Assembly: GCF_036057275.1 (NCBI RefSeq)
Contig: NZ_CP107945.1
Coordinates: forward strand, 8,468,830 to 8,532,829
Reading direction: 5' to 3'
DNA length: 64,000 bases
DNA from: Streptomyces sp. NBC_00390
Lineage (GTDB): Bacteria; Actinomycetota; Actinomycetes; Streptomycetales; Streptomycetaceae
Below, one piece after another: positions 1-7,711 of the stretch. The number at the start of each line of letters is the position of its first letter. The first letter of the stretch is position 1. The notes below the pieces were generated by a model. The model had not been told where the DNA came from. It saw nothing but the letters and a program-made list of their open reading frames with translations, and made no database searches. Both the position numbers and the translations under genes were made by a program.

Positions 1-158
1 CCTCGGTGGTCGCGGGGGCTTTCCGGGCGCTGCTGACCGGAGCGGGGCGGTTCGCGGGCCACTTCGACCAGGTGGTGTTCGCGGTGCTCGACCGGACGGA
101 GTACGAGATGACCCGCGGGGCCTTCCGGCTGGAGTTCGAGGACTGGAGACGCGCGTAG
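1..158 (+). CDS. C-terminal end of a TIGR02452-like (microbial PARG-type) protein, cut by window edge
   Basis: The frame starting at base 3 is open from the window edge to the TAG at 156-158 and encodes about 51 residues. The piece contains FDQVVFAVLDRT, which resembles the last strand and helix of TIGR02452/DUF2263 proteins. That family has a macrodomain-like fold related to poly(ADP-ribose) glycohydrolase. Catalytic residues lie upstream of the window, so activity cannot be judged. The assignment rests on recall of the family's C-terminal pattern only. Confidence 0.5.
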   Translation, partial: SVVAGAFRALLTGAGRFAGHFDQVVFAVLDRTEYEMTRGAFRLEFEDWRRA

Positions 159-159
159 A

Positions 160-267
160 GGGCTCGAGCGCACGATCGGCTGGTGCATGAACGCCCGCCG
201 CAACGCACGCGACTACGAACGCCTCCCCCAGCACTCCGAAGCCCACCTGAACTGGGCACTCAGCCTG
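160..267 (+). mobile_element. 3' fragment of an IS5-family transposase gene
   Basis: The frame reads LERTIGW, then RRNARDYERLPQHSEAH. This matches the segment around the catalytic glutamate and the C-terminal tail of actinobacterial IS5-family DDE transposases. The rest of the transposase is missing upstream, where the PARG-like gene ends, and the usual tail is lost downstream. It is an IS relic and marks an old insertion or deletion joint. Confidence 0.65.
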
Positions 268-271
268 GGCA

Positions 272-702
272 ATCGACGTCCGCAACCGCGCCCATCACCA
301 GGTTGCCTACTACCTGGTGCTGTTCACGCGTCATGGCGAACGCATGTGGCTCTTCGGAGAAGCCGTAAGCCGCGCCCAAGTGGAATGGCGCCGCGCCCAG
401 CTCCCCCCGGCCGACGACGGCATGCTGTGGAACCCCGCAGACTCCTTGATGAGGAGGAGGCTGCCCTCGCACAGGGATGGGTGCGCACGATCCGAGCCAA
501 CATCCGGCGCATCCTCCAGAAGCAGGGCACCTTCGTCATCTACGACCACCAGGCCGAGGTGATGGAAGGCGTCCTCGGCGAAGCACGTGAGAGGCACATC
601 CGAGCCGCCGTAAGGGAACTCCACCAAGCCGGAGTGACCAGTTGCACCGGAATCGGCGGCAAGGCCCGCCAGCTACGCATCACCCCCGGCCCGGCGGCAT
701 GA
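272..702 (+). pseudogene. Degenerate three-Cys-motif-partner (TcmP)-like C-terminal fragment
   Basis: From 272 one frame reads HHQVAYYLVLFTRHGERMW and continues to about 450. The adjacent frame then continues with DEEEAALAQGW and a basic helical tail to the TGA at 700-702. The order, a compact domain followed by a winged-helix-like tail, resembles the C-terminal half of TcmP proteins. The frame change near 447-453 looks like one missing base. The N-terminal methyltransferase-like half is absent and transposase debris abuts it. Family assignment is tentative; the frameshift and truncation are clear. Confidence 0.4.
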
Positions 703-760
703 CTGCCCGCGCGCCCGCCAACCGCGTACCGTGAAGGGCGAGCATCACCTGGAGGAGACC

Positions 761-1066
761 ATGAGCGCCCAGCCCGAGCACGCAGCTCCCAGCGCGCCCC
801 CGCCGGCCCCGGCTGCCGCAGCGCAACTGCTCGCGCGGATCCGGTCCGACCGCAGTGTCACGGTGTGGGCACCGGCTTTCGAGCGCGACTGGGCCGCAGC
901 ACTGGAAAACTCCCGCCACAGCTACAGCCTCACCCCACTCCATGACGTAGTGCCCACGTGGCAGGCCCGCCTCGCCTCCGCGCCAGCCGTCGACGCCTTC
1001 CTCTCCTCCGGCCGGGACGACTCCGACGGCATCGCCCTTGAGGACGCCCTCGGAGCCCGCCCGTGA
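761..1066 (+). CDS. DUF6247-type small protein, probable antitoxin partner
   Basis: The 101-residue product has a Pro/Ala-rich N-terminus, then an alpha-helical body with WAPAFERDW and SYSLTPLHDVV, as I recall for actinobacterial DUF6247 proteins. ATG at 761 is preferred over the upstream start at 731 because GGAGG lies just before it. The stop overlaps the GTG of the next gene by four bases (GTGA), implying coupled translation with a RelE-like partner. A toxin-antitoxin role is inferred from this arrangement; the protein lacks a recognisable DNA-binding motif. Confidence 0.7.
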   Translation: MSAQPEHAAPSAPPPAPAAAAQLLARIRSDRSVTVWAPAFERDWAAALENSRHSYSLTPLHDVVPTWQARLASAPAVDAFLSSGRDDSDGIALEDALGARP

Positions 1067-1324
1067 GCGACGCGGCCTGGCCCGCCCGCCTGTCCCCACA
1101 CGCCGCCAAGGCGCTCGCAGACCTGCCCGACCATGCGCGCGAGATGCTCCGTGACGTCCTCGACATCGCTGCCCGCGACCCCTGGTCCTTCCCGGCCTGG
1201 GACAGCCGCGACCCCGAAGGCGAAGACGTCCGCTCCGCGTCCGTCGGACAGTTCAGCACCGTCTACTGGATCAACCGGCCCGCCCAGCGCCTGTATGTCA
1301 TCGACCATCATCTGGCTGGGCTGA
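1063..1324 (+). pseudogene. RelE/ParE-like toxin gene with a one-base insertion near its 3' end
   Basis: GTG at 1063 opens a frame with the size and composition of a RelE/ParE-superfamily toxin: LSPHAAKALADLPDHAREML, then a C-terminal sheet with FSTVYWIN. At about 1303-1306 an extra C shifts the frame. Without it the protein would end RLYVIDIIWLG at the TGA 1322-1324, about 87 residues. With it translation runs on to 1476, through the 3' end of the convergent gene, adding an Arg-rich tail. The toxin is therefore probably inactive or altered. It is coupled to the DUF6247 gene upstream. Confidence 0.6.
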
Positions 1325-1336
1325 CCGTACCCGGCA

Positions 1337-2017
1337 TCAGTCGGAAAGACGCCAGGGTCCGGAGGGCGCGCCGTCGGCGTCGAGGCCGTAAGGCCACCAC
1401 GTTGCCACCTGGTCGGGCAGCCACTGCCCGTATCCGATGTCCGAATACGCGGAGTCACCGAAAGCCCCGCCGTTAGCGGCCTGACGCACGAATCCCTCTG
1501 CTTCGTCAATGTCGCCGGCCTCCGCACGCAGCCCGGCGAGCAAGAGCAGCGCCCCGGTGCTCCCCCTACTTCCAGCTTCCACGGCCCACTCTTGGGCGCC
1601 TGCCGCGTCGCCAGCATCCAGCCTGTACTCGGCCAGGGTCAGAAACGCACCCGCACCTCCCGCAGCAGCTGCCTCCATGATCAATGTTTCGGCCTTGTCG
1701 TGGTTTCCCTTCTCGGCATAGGCATCGGCCACGACGACCAGATCAAGCGTGTCGCCCGCTTCGAGGGCCTTTCGCGCGAACTTCTCAGTACCTTCCAAAT
1801 CCTCAGTCTCCAGACGGAGATCCACGAGTGCACTCCACCCATCTACCTCGCCTGCCTTGGCTGCACGCAGGGCAACTGACTCGGCGCCAGTCTTGTCGCC
1901 ACGACCGCCCATCTCGCGTGCCAACGAGTTGTTCCGGGTGGTGCTGCCAAAGGGTGCAGAGCTCGTCAAGGCCGCCGGATCTTCCGGGTTCAGAGGGTTT
2001 TCTCGCAGCGGCGGCAA
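1337..2017 (-). CDS. TPR/Sel1-like repeat protein
   Basis: The 226-residue soluble protein carries repeated Ala/Glu/Gly-rich helical pairs from about residue 50 to 190, with recurring units such as LVVVADAYAEKGNHDKAET and LAEYRLDAGDAAGAQ. These resemble tetratricopeptide or Sel1-like repeats used in protein-protein contacts. There is no enzyme motif, signal peptide or membrane segment. The C-terminus reads YGLDADGAPSGPW. It converges on the toxin gene, and only the toxin's frameshifted tail overlaps it. The N-terminal 40 residues are low complexity, so the true start could be internal or the gene may be a shortened relic. Confidence 0.65.
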   Translation of the reverse strand: MPPLRENPLNPEDPAALTSSAPFGSTTRNNSLAREMGGRGDKTGAESVALRAAKAGEVDGWSALVDLRLETEDLEGTEKFARKALEAGDTLDLVVVADAYAEKGNHDKAETLIMEAAAAGGAGAFLTLAEYRLDAGDAAGAQEWAVEAGSRGSTGALLLLAGLRAEAGDIDEAEGFVRQAANGGAFGDSAYSDIGYGQWLPDQVATWWPYGLDADGAPSGPWRLSD

Positions 2018-2181
2018 GATGCTGATGGGTCATCGAGGACTCCTCCTGAGCACCGGACGATCGGCCTGCGGTGGACGAACACCGGCCGAGCTCAGTCGAT
2101 CATGTACGGCGCCGTCGGCTCTCCGGCTTGATCCGTACGGGGGCGGACCCAGGCCCGTACGGGGGAGTCGGGAGGGACAGG

Positions 2182-2208
2182 CCCCGCCCGAGACGGATCC
2201 GGGCGGGG
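2182..2208 (-). terminator. Hairpin terminator downstream of the collagen-like gene
   Basis: CCCCGCCCG and CGGGCGGGG form a perfect 9-bp stem around a 9-base loop, about 44 bases beyond the stop of the minus-strand collagen-like gene. There is no U-tract, as is common for Streptomyces terminators. Confidence 0.55.
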
Positions 2209-2251
2209 GGTGTAGATCGCGCCAGGGGGACTTCGCTGGCCGTGGCGCTGC

Positions 2252-3097
2252 CTACGGCTCGACCAACTCCGCCTGCAGCAGAGGCCAACGGTCGTCGATG
2301 GGCAGCGATTGAGCATTTGCTCCAGTGTTCTGGAAGGCTTCGAGGGAAATGACGTCCCCGGTATTCAGCTCCAGGATCCCGAACACGTCCTGCGACTTAG
2401 TCCCGGAACCTTCGGCGTCCTCAACGTTCGCAATTTCAACGGTGTCGTTGACGATGATGCTTAGTTGAAGGGTCGCTGCCGATGAAGGCGTGTAGCTCCA
2501 CACAATGCTCCCTTTGAGCAGGTAGCGCCCGGGAGTGATGACCACAAGAGAGTCGGAGGCATCATCAAACGTCATGCCGCTGACGTAGTTGGTCGCACCG
2601 AAGGCGATTTGAGTATTCGCTCCCGATGGGACGGTTGTGCTCTCGGTGGCGAAGATACTGGCGCCGGCGTCGATGGGCTCTGCGGCGGGCCCAGTGGCAC
2701 CGGTGGCACCGGTCGGGCCCGTCGGCCCAGTGGCGCCAGTGGCACCGGCCGGGCCCGTCGGACCCGTCGCACCGGGGTCACCAGGGGGACCCGTCGGACC
2801 CGTCGGACCCGTCGGGCCGGGGTCACCCTGCGCACCCGTCGGACCCGTCGCGCCTTTCGGGCCCTTCCTGCATTTGTCCTTGTCACCACGCGACCCGTCC
2901 TGACACTTGTCGCCTCCACTACCCGGGGCGCTTGTCGCGCTCACGCGTTCGCCCATGCTCTGAGCCGCGGCCGCGACAGGACTGACTACCCCGGCCGCCA
3001 GGACCAGCGTGAGTGAGGCGATCGTGCCGCCGGCCGTCCACTTGGCTCGACGGGGCAGAGGTCCCAGTCGGGAACCTGTCCTGTTGTCAGGACCCAT
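2252..3097 (-). CDS. Secreted collagen-like Gly-X-Y repeat protein with C-terminal BclA/TNF-like domain
   Basis: The 281-residue protein starts at an ATG preceded by AAGGAGTACGTAC. Residues 17-45 form a basic stretch plus hydrophobic segment ending VAAAAQ, a likely signal peptide or anchor. Two cysteines follow (65 and 76). Residues 79-138 are 20 uninterrupted Gly-X-Y triplets rich in GPT and GAT, the hallmark of bacterial collagen-like stalks. The last 140 residues are beta-rich (ITPGRYLLKGSIVW), resembling the trimeric jelly-roll heads of BclA or C1q/TNF-like proteins. A trimeric surface or exported fibre is the natural reading; ligand and function are unknown. It lies just outside the left IS copy. 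Confidence 0.85.
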   Translation of the reverse strand: MGPDNRTGSRLGPLPRRAKWTAGGTIASLTLVLAAGVVSPVAAAAQSMGERVSATSAPGSGGDKCQDGSRGDKDKCRKGPKGATGPTGAQGDPGPTGPTGPTGPPGDPGATGPTGPAGATGATGPTGPTGATGATGPAAEPIDAGASIFATESTTVPSGANTQIAFGATNYVSGMTFDDASDSLVVITPGRYLLKGSIVWSYTPSSAATLQLSIIVNDTVEIANVEDAEGSGTKSQDVFGILELNTGDVISLEAFQNTGANAQSLPIDDRWPLLQAELVEP

Positions 3098-3320
3098 GTA
3101 CGTACTCCTTGCTCAAACCGGCTGAAGAATTCCCCAGTCCCGGTCACGAGCTTGACCTACCCACGCTGAATGAAGCGCTACATCCGATCTGAACATGCGG
3201 GGACATCAGCACACTGGACTAGTGCGTTGTGGCTAACCGGATTTCGTTCGAGGCGTGCGGCGCGGGTGATCATCTGGACAGAGGTACGGGTGCGGTCGCG
3301 GGCATGAAAGAACGGGCCCC

Positions 3321-4322
3321 TTGGTAGTGACGCGGTTACGACACCAGCACGACCAAGGAAGCCCGTTGCCCGATCAGTTGAGCAGTACCACTGTGCCTGC
3401 GTCCACCGCGGTCACCCCTGCGTGTGACTGCTACGTGCACCGGTTCGGTTCGATCGCTCCGGGGCTGCGGGCAGGCTGCTATCCCAGTGACATGACGGAT
3501 GCGGAGTGGGCCGAGGTCCGCTCGGCGATGCCGGTTCCGGCCTGGCTGCTGAAGCGGGGCGGGCGTCCGGAGGCGTACTGCCACCGCGAGATACTCGACG
3601 CGGTGCGCTACCTGGTCGACAACGGCGTGAAGTGGACGGCCATGCCGGTCGACTTCCCGTACTGGCGGGCGGTCTACGACTTCTTCCGCCGCTGGCGGTC
3701 CTACGGCTACGTGCGTGAACTGCACGAACGCCTGCGACGTTCGGCGAGGGAACGCTCGGGCCGCAACGCCGAGCCCAGTGCGGGAATCATCGACAGTCAG
3801 TCGGTGGACGCCTCCGAGACCGTCGGCGAGGACAGCCGCGGATACGACGGCGGCAAGTCACGTGACGGCCGCAAGCGTCACATCCTGACCGACACCGAGG
3901 GCCTGCTCCTGGAGGTCACCGTGACCACGGCCGATGTGCACGACTCCAAGGCCGCCCCCGCACTACTGGAGACGTTCATGGACCAGCCCGGCCGGCTGCT
4001 GAAACTGGTGTGGGTCGACAGTGCCTACCAGGGTCCGGCGCTGGCCAAGGCGTTCGCCCGCCACGGAGTCCGGACCGAGGTCGTGCGCCGCTCCGACGGA
4101 CAACGCGGATTCGTCGTCCTGGCCCGCAGGTGGGTCGTGGAGCGCACGCTGAGCTGGCTGGCCCGCTCACGCCGCCTCAACCGCGACCACGAACGCCGCC
4201 CCGACCACCACACCCAGATGGTGTGGTGGGCCGCCGTGATCAGGCTGTCCCGGCGCCTGGCCGCAGACGCTCCGCGCTGGCCGGAGAAACGCCCCGCCCG
4301 ACTGCTGCGGGCACGGGCATGA
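3321..4322 (+). CDS. IS5-family DDE transposase (copy A)
   Basis: The intact 333-residue frame opens at a TTG; a shorter form from ATG 3492 (MTDAEW) would keep all conserved domains. It has the IS5-type N-terminal helical domain (MTDAEWAEV, then WRAVYDFFRRW) and DDE catalytic residues in the contexts IIDSQSV, WVDSAYQG and VVERTLSWL. The basic motif GKSRDGRKRHI precedes the central strand. It differs from copy B by at least one residue (Ile versus Val in the first catalytic motif) and one silent change. Its 3' end overlaps the antisense passenger gene by 83 bases. The catalytic residues appear intact. Confidence 0.93.
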   Translation: MVVTRLRHQHDQGSPLPDQLSSTTVPASTAVTPACDCYVHRFGSIAPGLRAGCYPSDMTDAEWAEVRSAMPVPAWLLKRGGRPEAYCHREILDAVRYLVDNGVKWTAMPVDFPYWRAVYDFFRRWRSYGYVRELHERLRRSARERSGRNAEPSAGIIDSQSVDASETVGEDSRGYDGGKSRDGRKRHILTDTEGLLLEVTVTTADVHDSKAAPALLETFMDQPGRLLKLVWVDSAYQGPALAKAFARHGVRTEVVRRSDGQRGFVVLARRWVVERTLSWLARSRRLNRDHERRPDHHTQMVWWAAVIRLSRRLAADAPRWPEKRPARLLRARA

Positions 4323-4806
4323 ACCGTCCGTCCTTCGCCCGCACCAGCCAGCCCCGCTTCTCCAGCACGTAGGCACGGTGCCGGATCCTCTCCACCTCGT
4401 TCTTGATCTCCGCCTCCCGGCCCACCGCCCGCGTCAGCTCCACCCCGTTCACCGGCCCCGAAGCAGCCACCACCGCGGCGAACACCTCCCGGTACAGGCC
4501 GCTGAGCACCTCCTCGCCCATGCCCGACCGCCACACCGGCGGCCGCTCGCCATGCCCCGCGCCGGGGCCGCCCGATCCCACGGCAGCAGCCATCCCACCA
4601 CCGGACAGCACGGAAACCGGCGTATTCACCGCGCCCTCCCCGGCCAGCACCGACACGAGCTCCTCACGCCCCACCCGGGCCCGCTCGACCCGCTCCCGCG
4701 CGGCATCCACCTCCGCCTGAGCCTGCTCCAGGACCTCCGTCCAGGACTCCAGATCCTGCCTCGCCCGCGCCTCACGCTGTTCCATCAACCCCAGCACCGA
4801 CGGCAT
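4240..4806 (-). CDS. IS passenger protein: coiled coil plus winged-helix-like C-terminus (copy A)
   Basis: The ATG at 4806 follows GAGGAGGG, giving 188 residues. Residues 1-60 are a strongly heptad-like, Glu/Arg-rich helix (EARARQDLESWTEVLEQAQ). A Gly-rich linker follows. The C-terminal 90 residues look like a winged helix: helices around NGVELTRAVGREAEI, then LEKRGWLVRAKDGRF. It has no transposition motif, so it is a passenger that may bind DNA or regulate the element. An identical copy sits in the right IS. Its 3' end runs antisense into the transposase gene, so the two transcripts overlap. Confidence 0.8.
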   Translation of the reverse strand: MPSVLGLMEQREARARQDLESWTEVLEQAQAEVDAARERVERARVGREELVSVLAGEGAVNTPVSVLSGGGMAAAVGSGGPGAGHGERPPVWRSGMGEEVLSGLYREVFAAVVAASGPVNGVELTRAVGREAEIKNEVERIRHRAYVLEKRGWLVRAKDGRFMPVPAAVGRGVSPASAERLRPGAGTA

Positions 4807-4925
4807 CGCACCCTCCTCGATCCACAACAAGCCGTCCGCTGCCTGCCCCTACCCCTCCGCGATCATGCCCCGCACACGACGAAGCCCCTGCTCATCGAAC
4901 AGGGACTCCCTTTGCCACAACGCAC

Positions 4926-5267
4926 TAAAGTCCCCCCAACCGGCAGCACAGCGGGAGGAGGGGCAAGGCGTAGTCATCGCTCAGCGCAGGCGGCCGAGGT
5001 GGATCACGCTGACGCGGACCTGCCGATCGCTGATCTCGGGATGGTCTCTGTCGTCACGCACCACTCCTTGCTCAGCATCGTCGCCGAAGCGGGCCACCCC
5101 AGCAGCATTTCTGCCAGGCGCATTCGCTCGGAGGTGGAGAGTTGAAGGGTGCTGGCACGAGGAGATCAAGGGCATCCGCCGGCCGCTCGCACAACCGCCA
5201 GACGGCACGCCCCGGCACTCCACCATCCGGGCATACGGATGAAGAGCTGGTTGCACACGGCCGACTC
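4926..5267. other. No supported gene; decayed DNA right of IS copy A
   Basis: Frames on the minus strand show gene-like stretches (for example DDAEQGVVRDDRDHPE) but no consistent start, domain or stop arrangement. I read it as decayed coding DNA. Confidence 0.4.
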
Positions 5268-5616
5268 CTACGCGGTCAGATTCGCCAAAGGGCCGTACTT
5301 CTTGGCGGTTTCCACGGTGGCCAGCCGCTGCTCCAGCCACGGCCCTTCGGTAACTTCCCGCCAGAACGGGGCGCCGGAATCGCTGGTCGTCAGTGCCAGT
5401 TCTCGGCGTTGTACATGTAAACCACCAGAGCGCGGCCTTCGGCACGCGAGGCGGTGCGGGGTCCCGCACCAGGCGGACCATCGCGGTGGATGGGCGGCCG
5501 GCTCGCACTCGCCCCTCCTCGCAGTGCACCAGGCCGAGATCAGCCAGGAGTTCCAGGGACAACACCGGCTCCTTCACCCTTTGGGTCAAGGTCTGGAAGT
5601 CCCGGTGACATGCCAT
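5268..5616 (-). pseudogene. Broken gene fragment of unknown family
   Basis: Reading the minus strand, one frame gives LELLADLGLVHCEEGRVRAG, like a small winged helix. A second frame gives YMYNAENWH. A third gives SGAPFWREVTEGPWLEQRL and ends at the stop 5268-5270. The pieces are in plausible protein order but need at least two frame changes to join, so the gene is dead. The winged-helix fragment and the YNAENW piece recall plasmid or integrative-element proteins of actinomycetes, but I cannot name the family. Confidence 0.4.
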
Positions 5617-6149
5617 CTACGTGGCGGCACATGCCGGCGTCGGCTGAACGAGGAGTTAGCGACCGGCGAGAGCATCGCGCTTGTCCATCACGCCAACAGC
5701 GTCTCAGAAGACCTCGGCTGCTTGATCGTGTCGGTGTAGTCCTTGGCCTGGTCGGCCCGCAGCTTGCGGTCTTCGACAGCGTGACGGGATGCCCACCGGC
5801 CAGCGGGCCGACGGGGCTGCATGCGGCTCGCCATCGTCGGGACCGCCCACCTCCAGGCCCGCGACGTCGACAACGGACTCGAGCTCGGCAATCGGTCCGT
5901 CGACATCCTCGCCTGCGTCCAGTCGAGCCGGGCCAAGGACTACATCCCTGCGTTCAACGCGCCGTTGATCAGGACCCACACGATGCGTTTGAACTCGCCC
6001 CTGAGTGCTGGGGCGAGCTTCGAAGATCGCGGCCCACATCGGGCATCACCCGCCTCGAAGGCGACTCAGGCACCCTTCAGCGCCTGATCACGTTCGCTCT
6101 CTCCGACGGCGATATCACTGTCCAGGGCCACGCCCGGGACTGCTCGCCG
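5617..6149. other. No supported gene; scrambled open frames
   Basis: Both strands contain medium open frames typical of GC-rich DNA. Short plus-strand stretches look protein-like (DYIPAFNAPLIRTH, TLQRLITFALSDGD) but do not join into a recognisable protein. Probably relic coding DNA. Confidence 0.35.
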
Positions 6150-6415
6150 TCAGACGACCCGCTTCACCGCATGCGTGCCCTCGCCGACGACGCGCATGCG
6201 GCTTTCATGGCAGGACCACACCTCAACGTCCAGCACGTGAGCACCCTGTCGCCCGCGGGCTCGGCCGCGTGACACCGCGCCGGTCGTGAGGGGCGGCCGC
6301 AGGCGCAGCACGAGCGGCCGGCGTACTGCTCCCAGTCGAGATCCAGCGCGCTGGGTACGGGCTTTTCCCGGCAGGGCGTCGTTGCGGCCGACGGCCCGGC
6401 GGCGGGCGCGGTCAT
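6150..6415 (-). pseudogene. Small cysteine-containing conserved protein, frameshifted
   Basis: From the ATG at 6415 the frame reads LDLDWEQYAGRSCCACGRP. Then one C appears to be missing from the run in CGCCCC. In the next frame the protein continues as RGRARGRQGAHVLDVEVWSC to the stop at 6150-6152. The rejoined product, about 88 residues, matches a small Streptomyces protein type I recall with a CxxC pair and a VEVWSC end. Its ATG overlaps the stop of the upstream gene (ATGA). It is the last of a three-gene coupled mini-operon. The function is unknown. Confidence 0.6.
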
Positions 6416-6582
6416 TGCGGCTCCGGTCCGCGGTTCGGCCACGTTTGCGTGGATGCCCGTTCGACGTGCTCGCCTCCTCGGCCCGGGTCCTCGGTGCGGC
6501 GGTGCCAGGTGCCGGGCTTTCGCACCCGGCAGTGGCAAGAGACGACCATCGGGTCCGGGGTCGTGACTGGTGCCGGTTTCAC
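6412..6582 (-). CDS. Small Cys/His-containing protein, middle gene of coupled mini-operon
   Basis: GTG at 6582 overlaps the preceding stop by four bases (GTGA), and the stop at 6412 overlaps the next ATG (ATGA). These couplings support a real 56-residue gene that length alone would not. The product contains VSCHCRVRKPGTWHRRTEDP, where Cys-x-Cys and a nearby His could bind metal. The tail is basic and disordered. I do not recognise a named family. Its neighbours also carry cysteine pairs, so the three may act together. Confidence 0.55.
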   Translation of the reverse strand: MKPAPVTTPDPMVVSCHCRVRKPGTWHRRTEDPGRGGEHVERASTQTWPNRGPEPQ

Positions 6583-6773
6583 GACGCCTCGTTCATCGGG
6601 GTGAGGCGGCGCTGCTCCCGACAGGGCGCGCACGCGTACAAGGCCACCGGCGGCCCGGAGGACCGCTCACCGTACTGAATCAGCATGGCTGTCCCCGACG
6701 AGCCCACGTGCCAGTGACACCAGCCTGGATTCGCCGCGTTGACGGCCGCGGGCAGCCGATTTCCTGTCGCCAT
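6579..6773 (-). CDS. Small conserved protein with CHWH and CxxC motifs, first gene of mini-operon
   Basis: ATG at 6773 gives 64 residues. The core reads WCHWHVGSSGTAMLI, then VALYACAPCREQRRLTP. The CxWH and CxxC pairs suggest a zinc-ribbon-like fold. I recall similar short proteins in Streptomyces near DUF6879/Scr1-type regulators. The stop overlaps the GTG of the next gene. It diverges from the 6948 gene across about 175 bases, so regulation may be shared. The function is unknown. Confidence 0.6.
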   Translation of the reverse strand: MATGNRLPAAVNAANPGWCHWHVGSSGTAMLIQYGERSSGPPVALYACAPCREQRRLTPMNEAS

Positions 6774-6947
6774 GTCCAGGACCGTAGGGAGGACCTGTTG
6801 ATGCGCATCACGCAATGTTCTCGAATGTTCTTGTCTTCTGGCCGAATGTTCTCCTGTGGTCTCGTGCGAGAGGGTGCAGGCTGTGGATCAGGACCGTCGG
6901 CCTGGTGATGCTGGTGGCGACAAGCCCGACACCGAGGGGGAGACGAC

Positions 6948-7700
6948 ATGTCGCGACGACTGCGGTTCATCGGAACGGACAGCAAGAACGGTGGATGCCC
7001 TGCGGTCCATGAGGACCTGGACTCCGGGGAGATCATCGTCCAGGGCACGCCGCTGACCGATCCCGACGACCTCGCCCGGCTCCAGCACTTCGGCCCCGGT
7101 GACGCGGCCGTGTCCGTGCCGCGTGAACTCCTCGTCAACCACGGCCCCAAAGAGATGGAACGCGCGCACAGGATCATCGACTTGGAGGAGTTCGGTCGGC
7201 TCTTCGAGACGTTCGAGCACTCGGCCTGGCACCTGGAGACCCGACGTGGCTACGCGTCGGACCGAGAGGACACCGCGTACGCGGAGTTCCTCACGACCGG
7301 TACGGCCCCGTGCGACCTCGACAGCGAGTGGTGCGCGAACATCCGCCGGCAGACGTCCGGCGGCAAGTACGTGGGCCGTGTCCGCGTCGCCGACAACCCG
7401 CCCACCGAGGGGCAGTTGTTCCTGCTCGGCTATGCGCGGTGCAACGCGGCCACGGGCGAGGACGTGCGGAACCTGTGGCGCGAGGACGCCGAGCGTGCGC
7501 ACCTTCCTGCCGAGGACTTCTGGATCTTCGACAGTCGGTTGGTGGCGGTGCTCCGCTTCGACGAAGCGGATGTCCTCCACGACGTCGAGATCATCACGGA
7601 GCCGGCGCAGGTGCTGTGGTTCTGCCAGGTGCGTGACGCCGCCGTGCACGCGTCCGTCCCGTACGACCGGTTCGCGGCGCAACTCGACTCGAAGGGCTAG
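6948..7700 (+). CDS. DUF6879-family protein with an extra N-terminal domain
   Basis: ATG at 6948 (GGGGGAGACGAC upstream) encodes 250 residues. Residues about 75-248 match the DUF6879 pattern: EEFGRLFETFEHSAWHLETR, a YAEFL segment, and a beta-rich end with FDSRLVAVLRFDE. The first 70 residues form a separate small domain (CPAVHEDLDSGEIIVQG), so this looks like a fusion of a usually separate small partner. Twelve bases separate it from the HTH gene downstream. DUF6879 proteins commonly sit beside Scr1-type HTH regulators in actinomycetes, and that pairing is seen here. The biochemical role is unknown. Confidence 0.8.
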   Translation: MSRRLRFIGTDSKNGGCPAVHEDLDSGEIIVQGTPLTDPDDLARLQHFGPGDAAVSVPRELLVNHGPKEMERAHRIIDLEEFGRLFETFEHSAWHLETRRGYASDREDTAYAEFLTTGTAPCDLDSEWCANIRRQTSGGKYVGRVRVADNPPTEGQLFLLGYARCNAATGEDVRNLWREDAERAHLPAEDFWIFDSRLVAVLRFDEADVLHDVEIITEPAQVLWFCQVRDAAVHASVPYDRFAAQLDSKG

Positions 7701-7711
7701 GGCCGGCACCG

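Larger units (their letters stand above)
3222..4925 (+). mobile_element. IS5-family insertion sequence, copy A (1704 bp, with passenger gene)
   Basis: The element is bounded by inverted GTGCGTTGTGGC / GCCACAACGCAC ends. It carries a transposase on plus and a passenger gene on minus. An almost identical inverted copy of the same length lies at 30759-32462. The flanks here are CTA on the left and TAA on the right, so there is no perfect 3-bp target duplication, unlike copy B. This suggests that DNA beside copy A was rearranged after insertion. Confidence 0.9.

Noticed and set aside
2609..3016. Plus-strand frames with repeats opposite the collagen-like gene
   Set aside because: The repeats are the antisense image of the Gly-X-Y codons.
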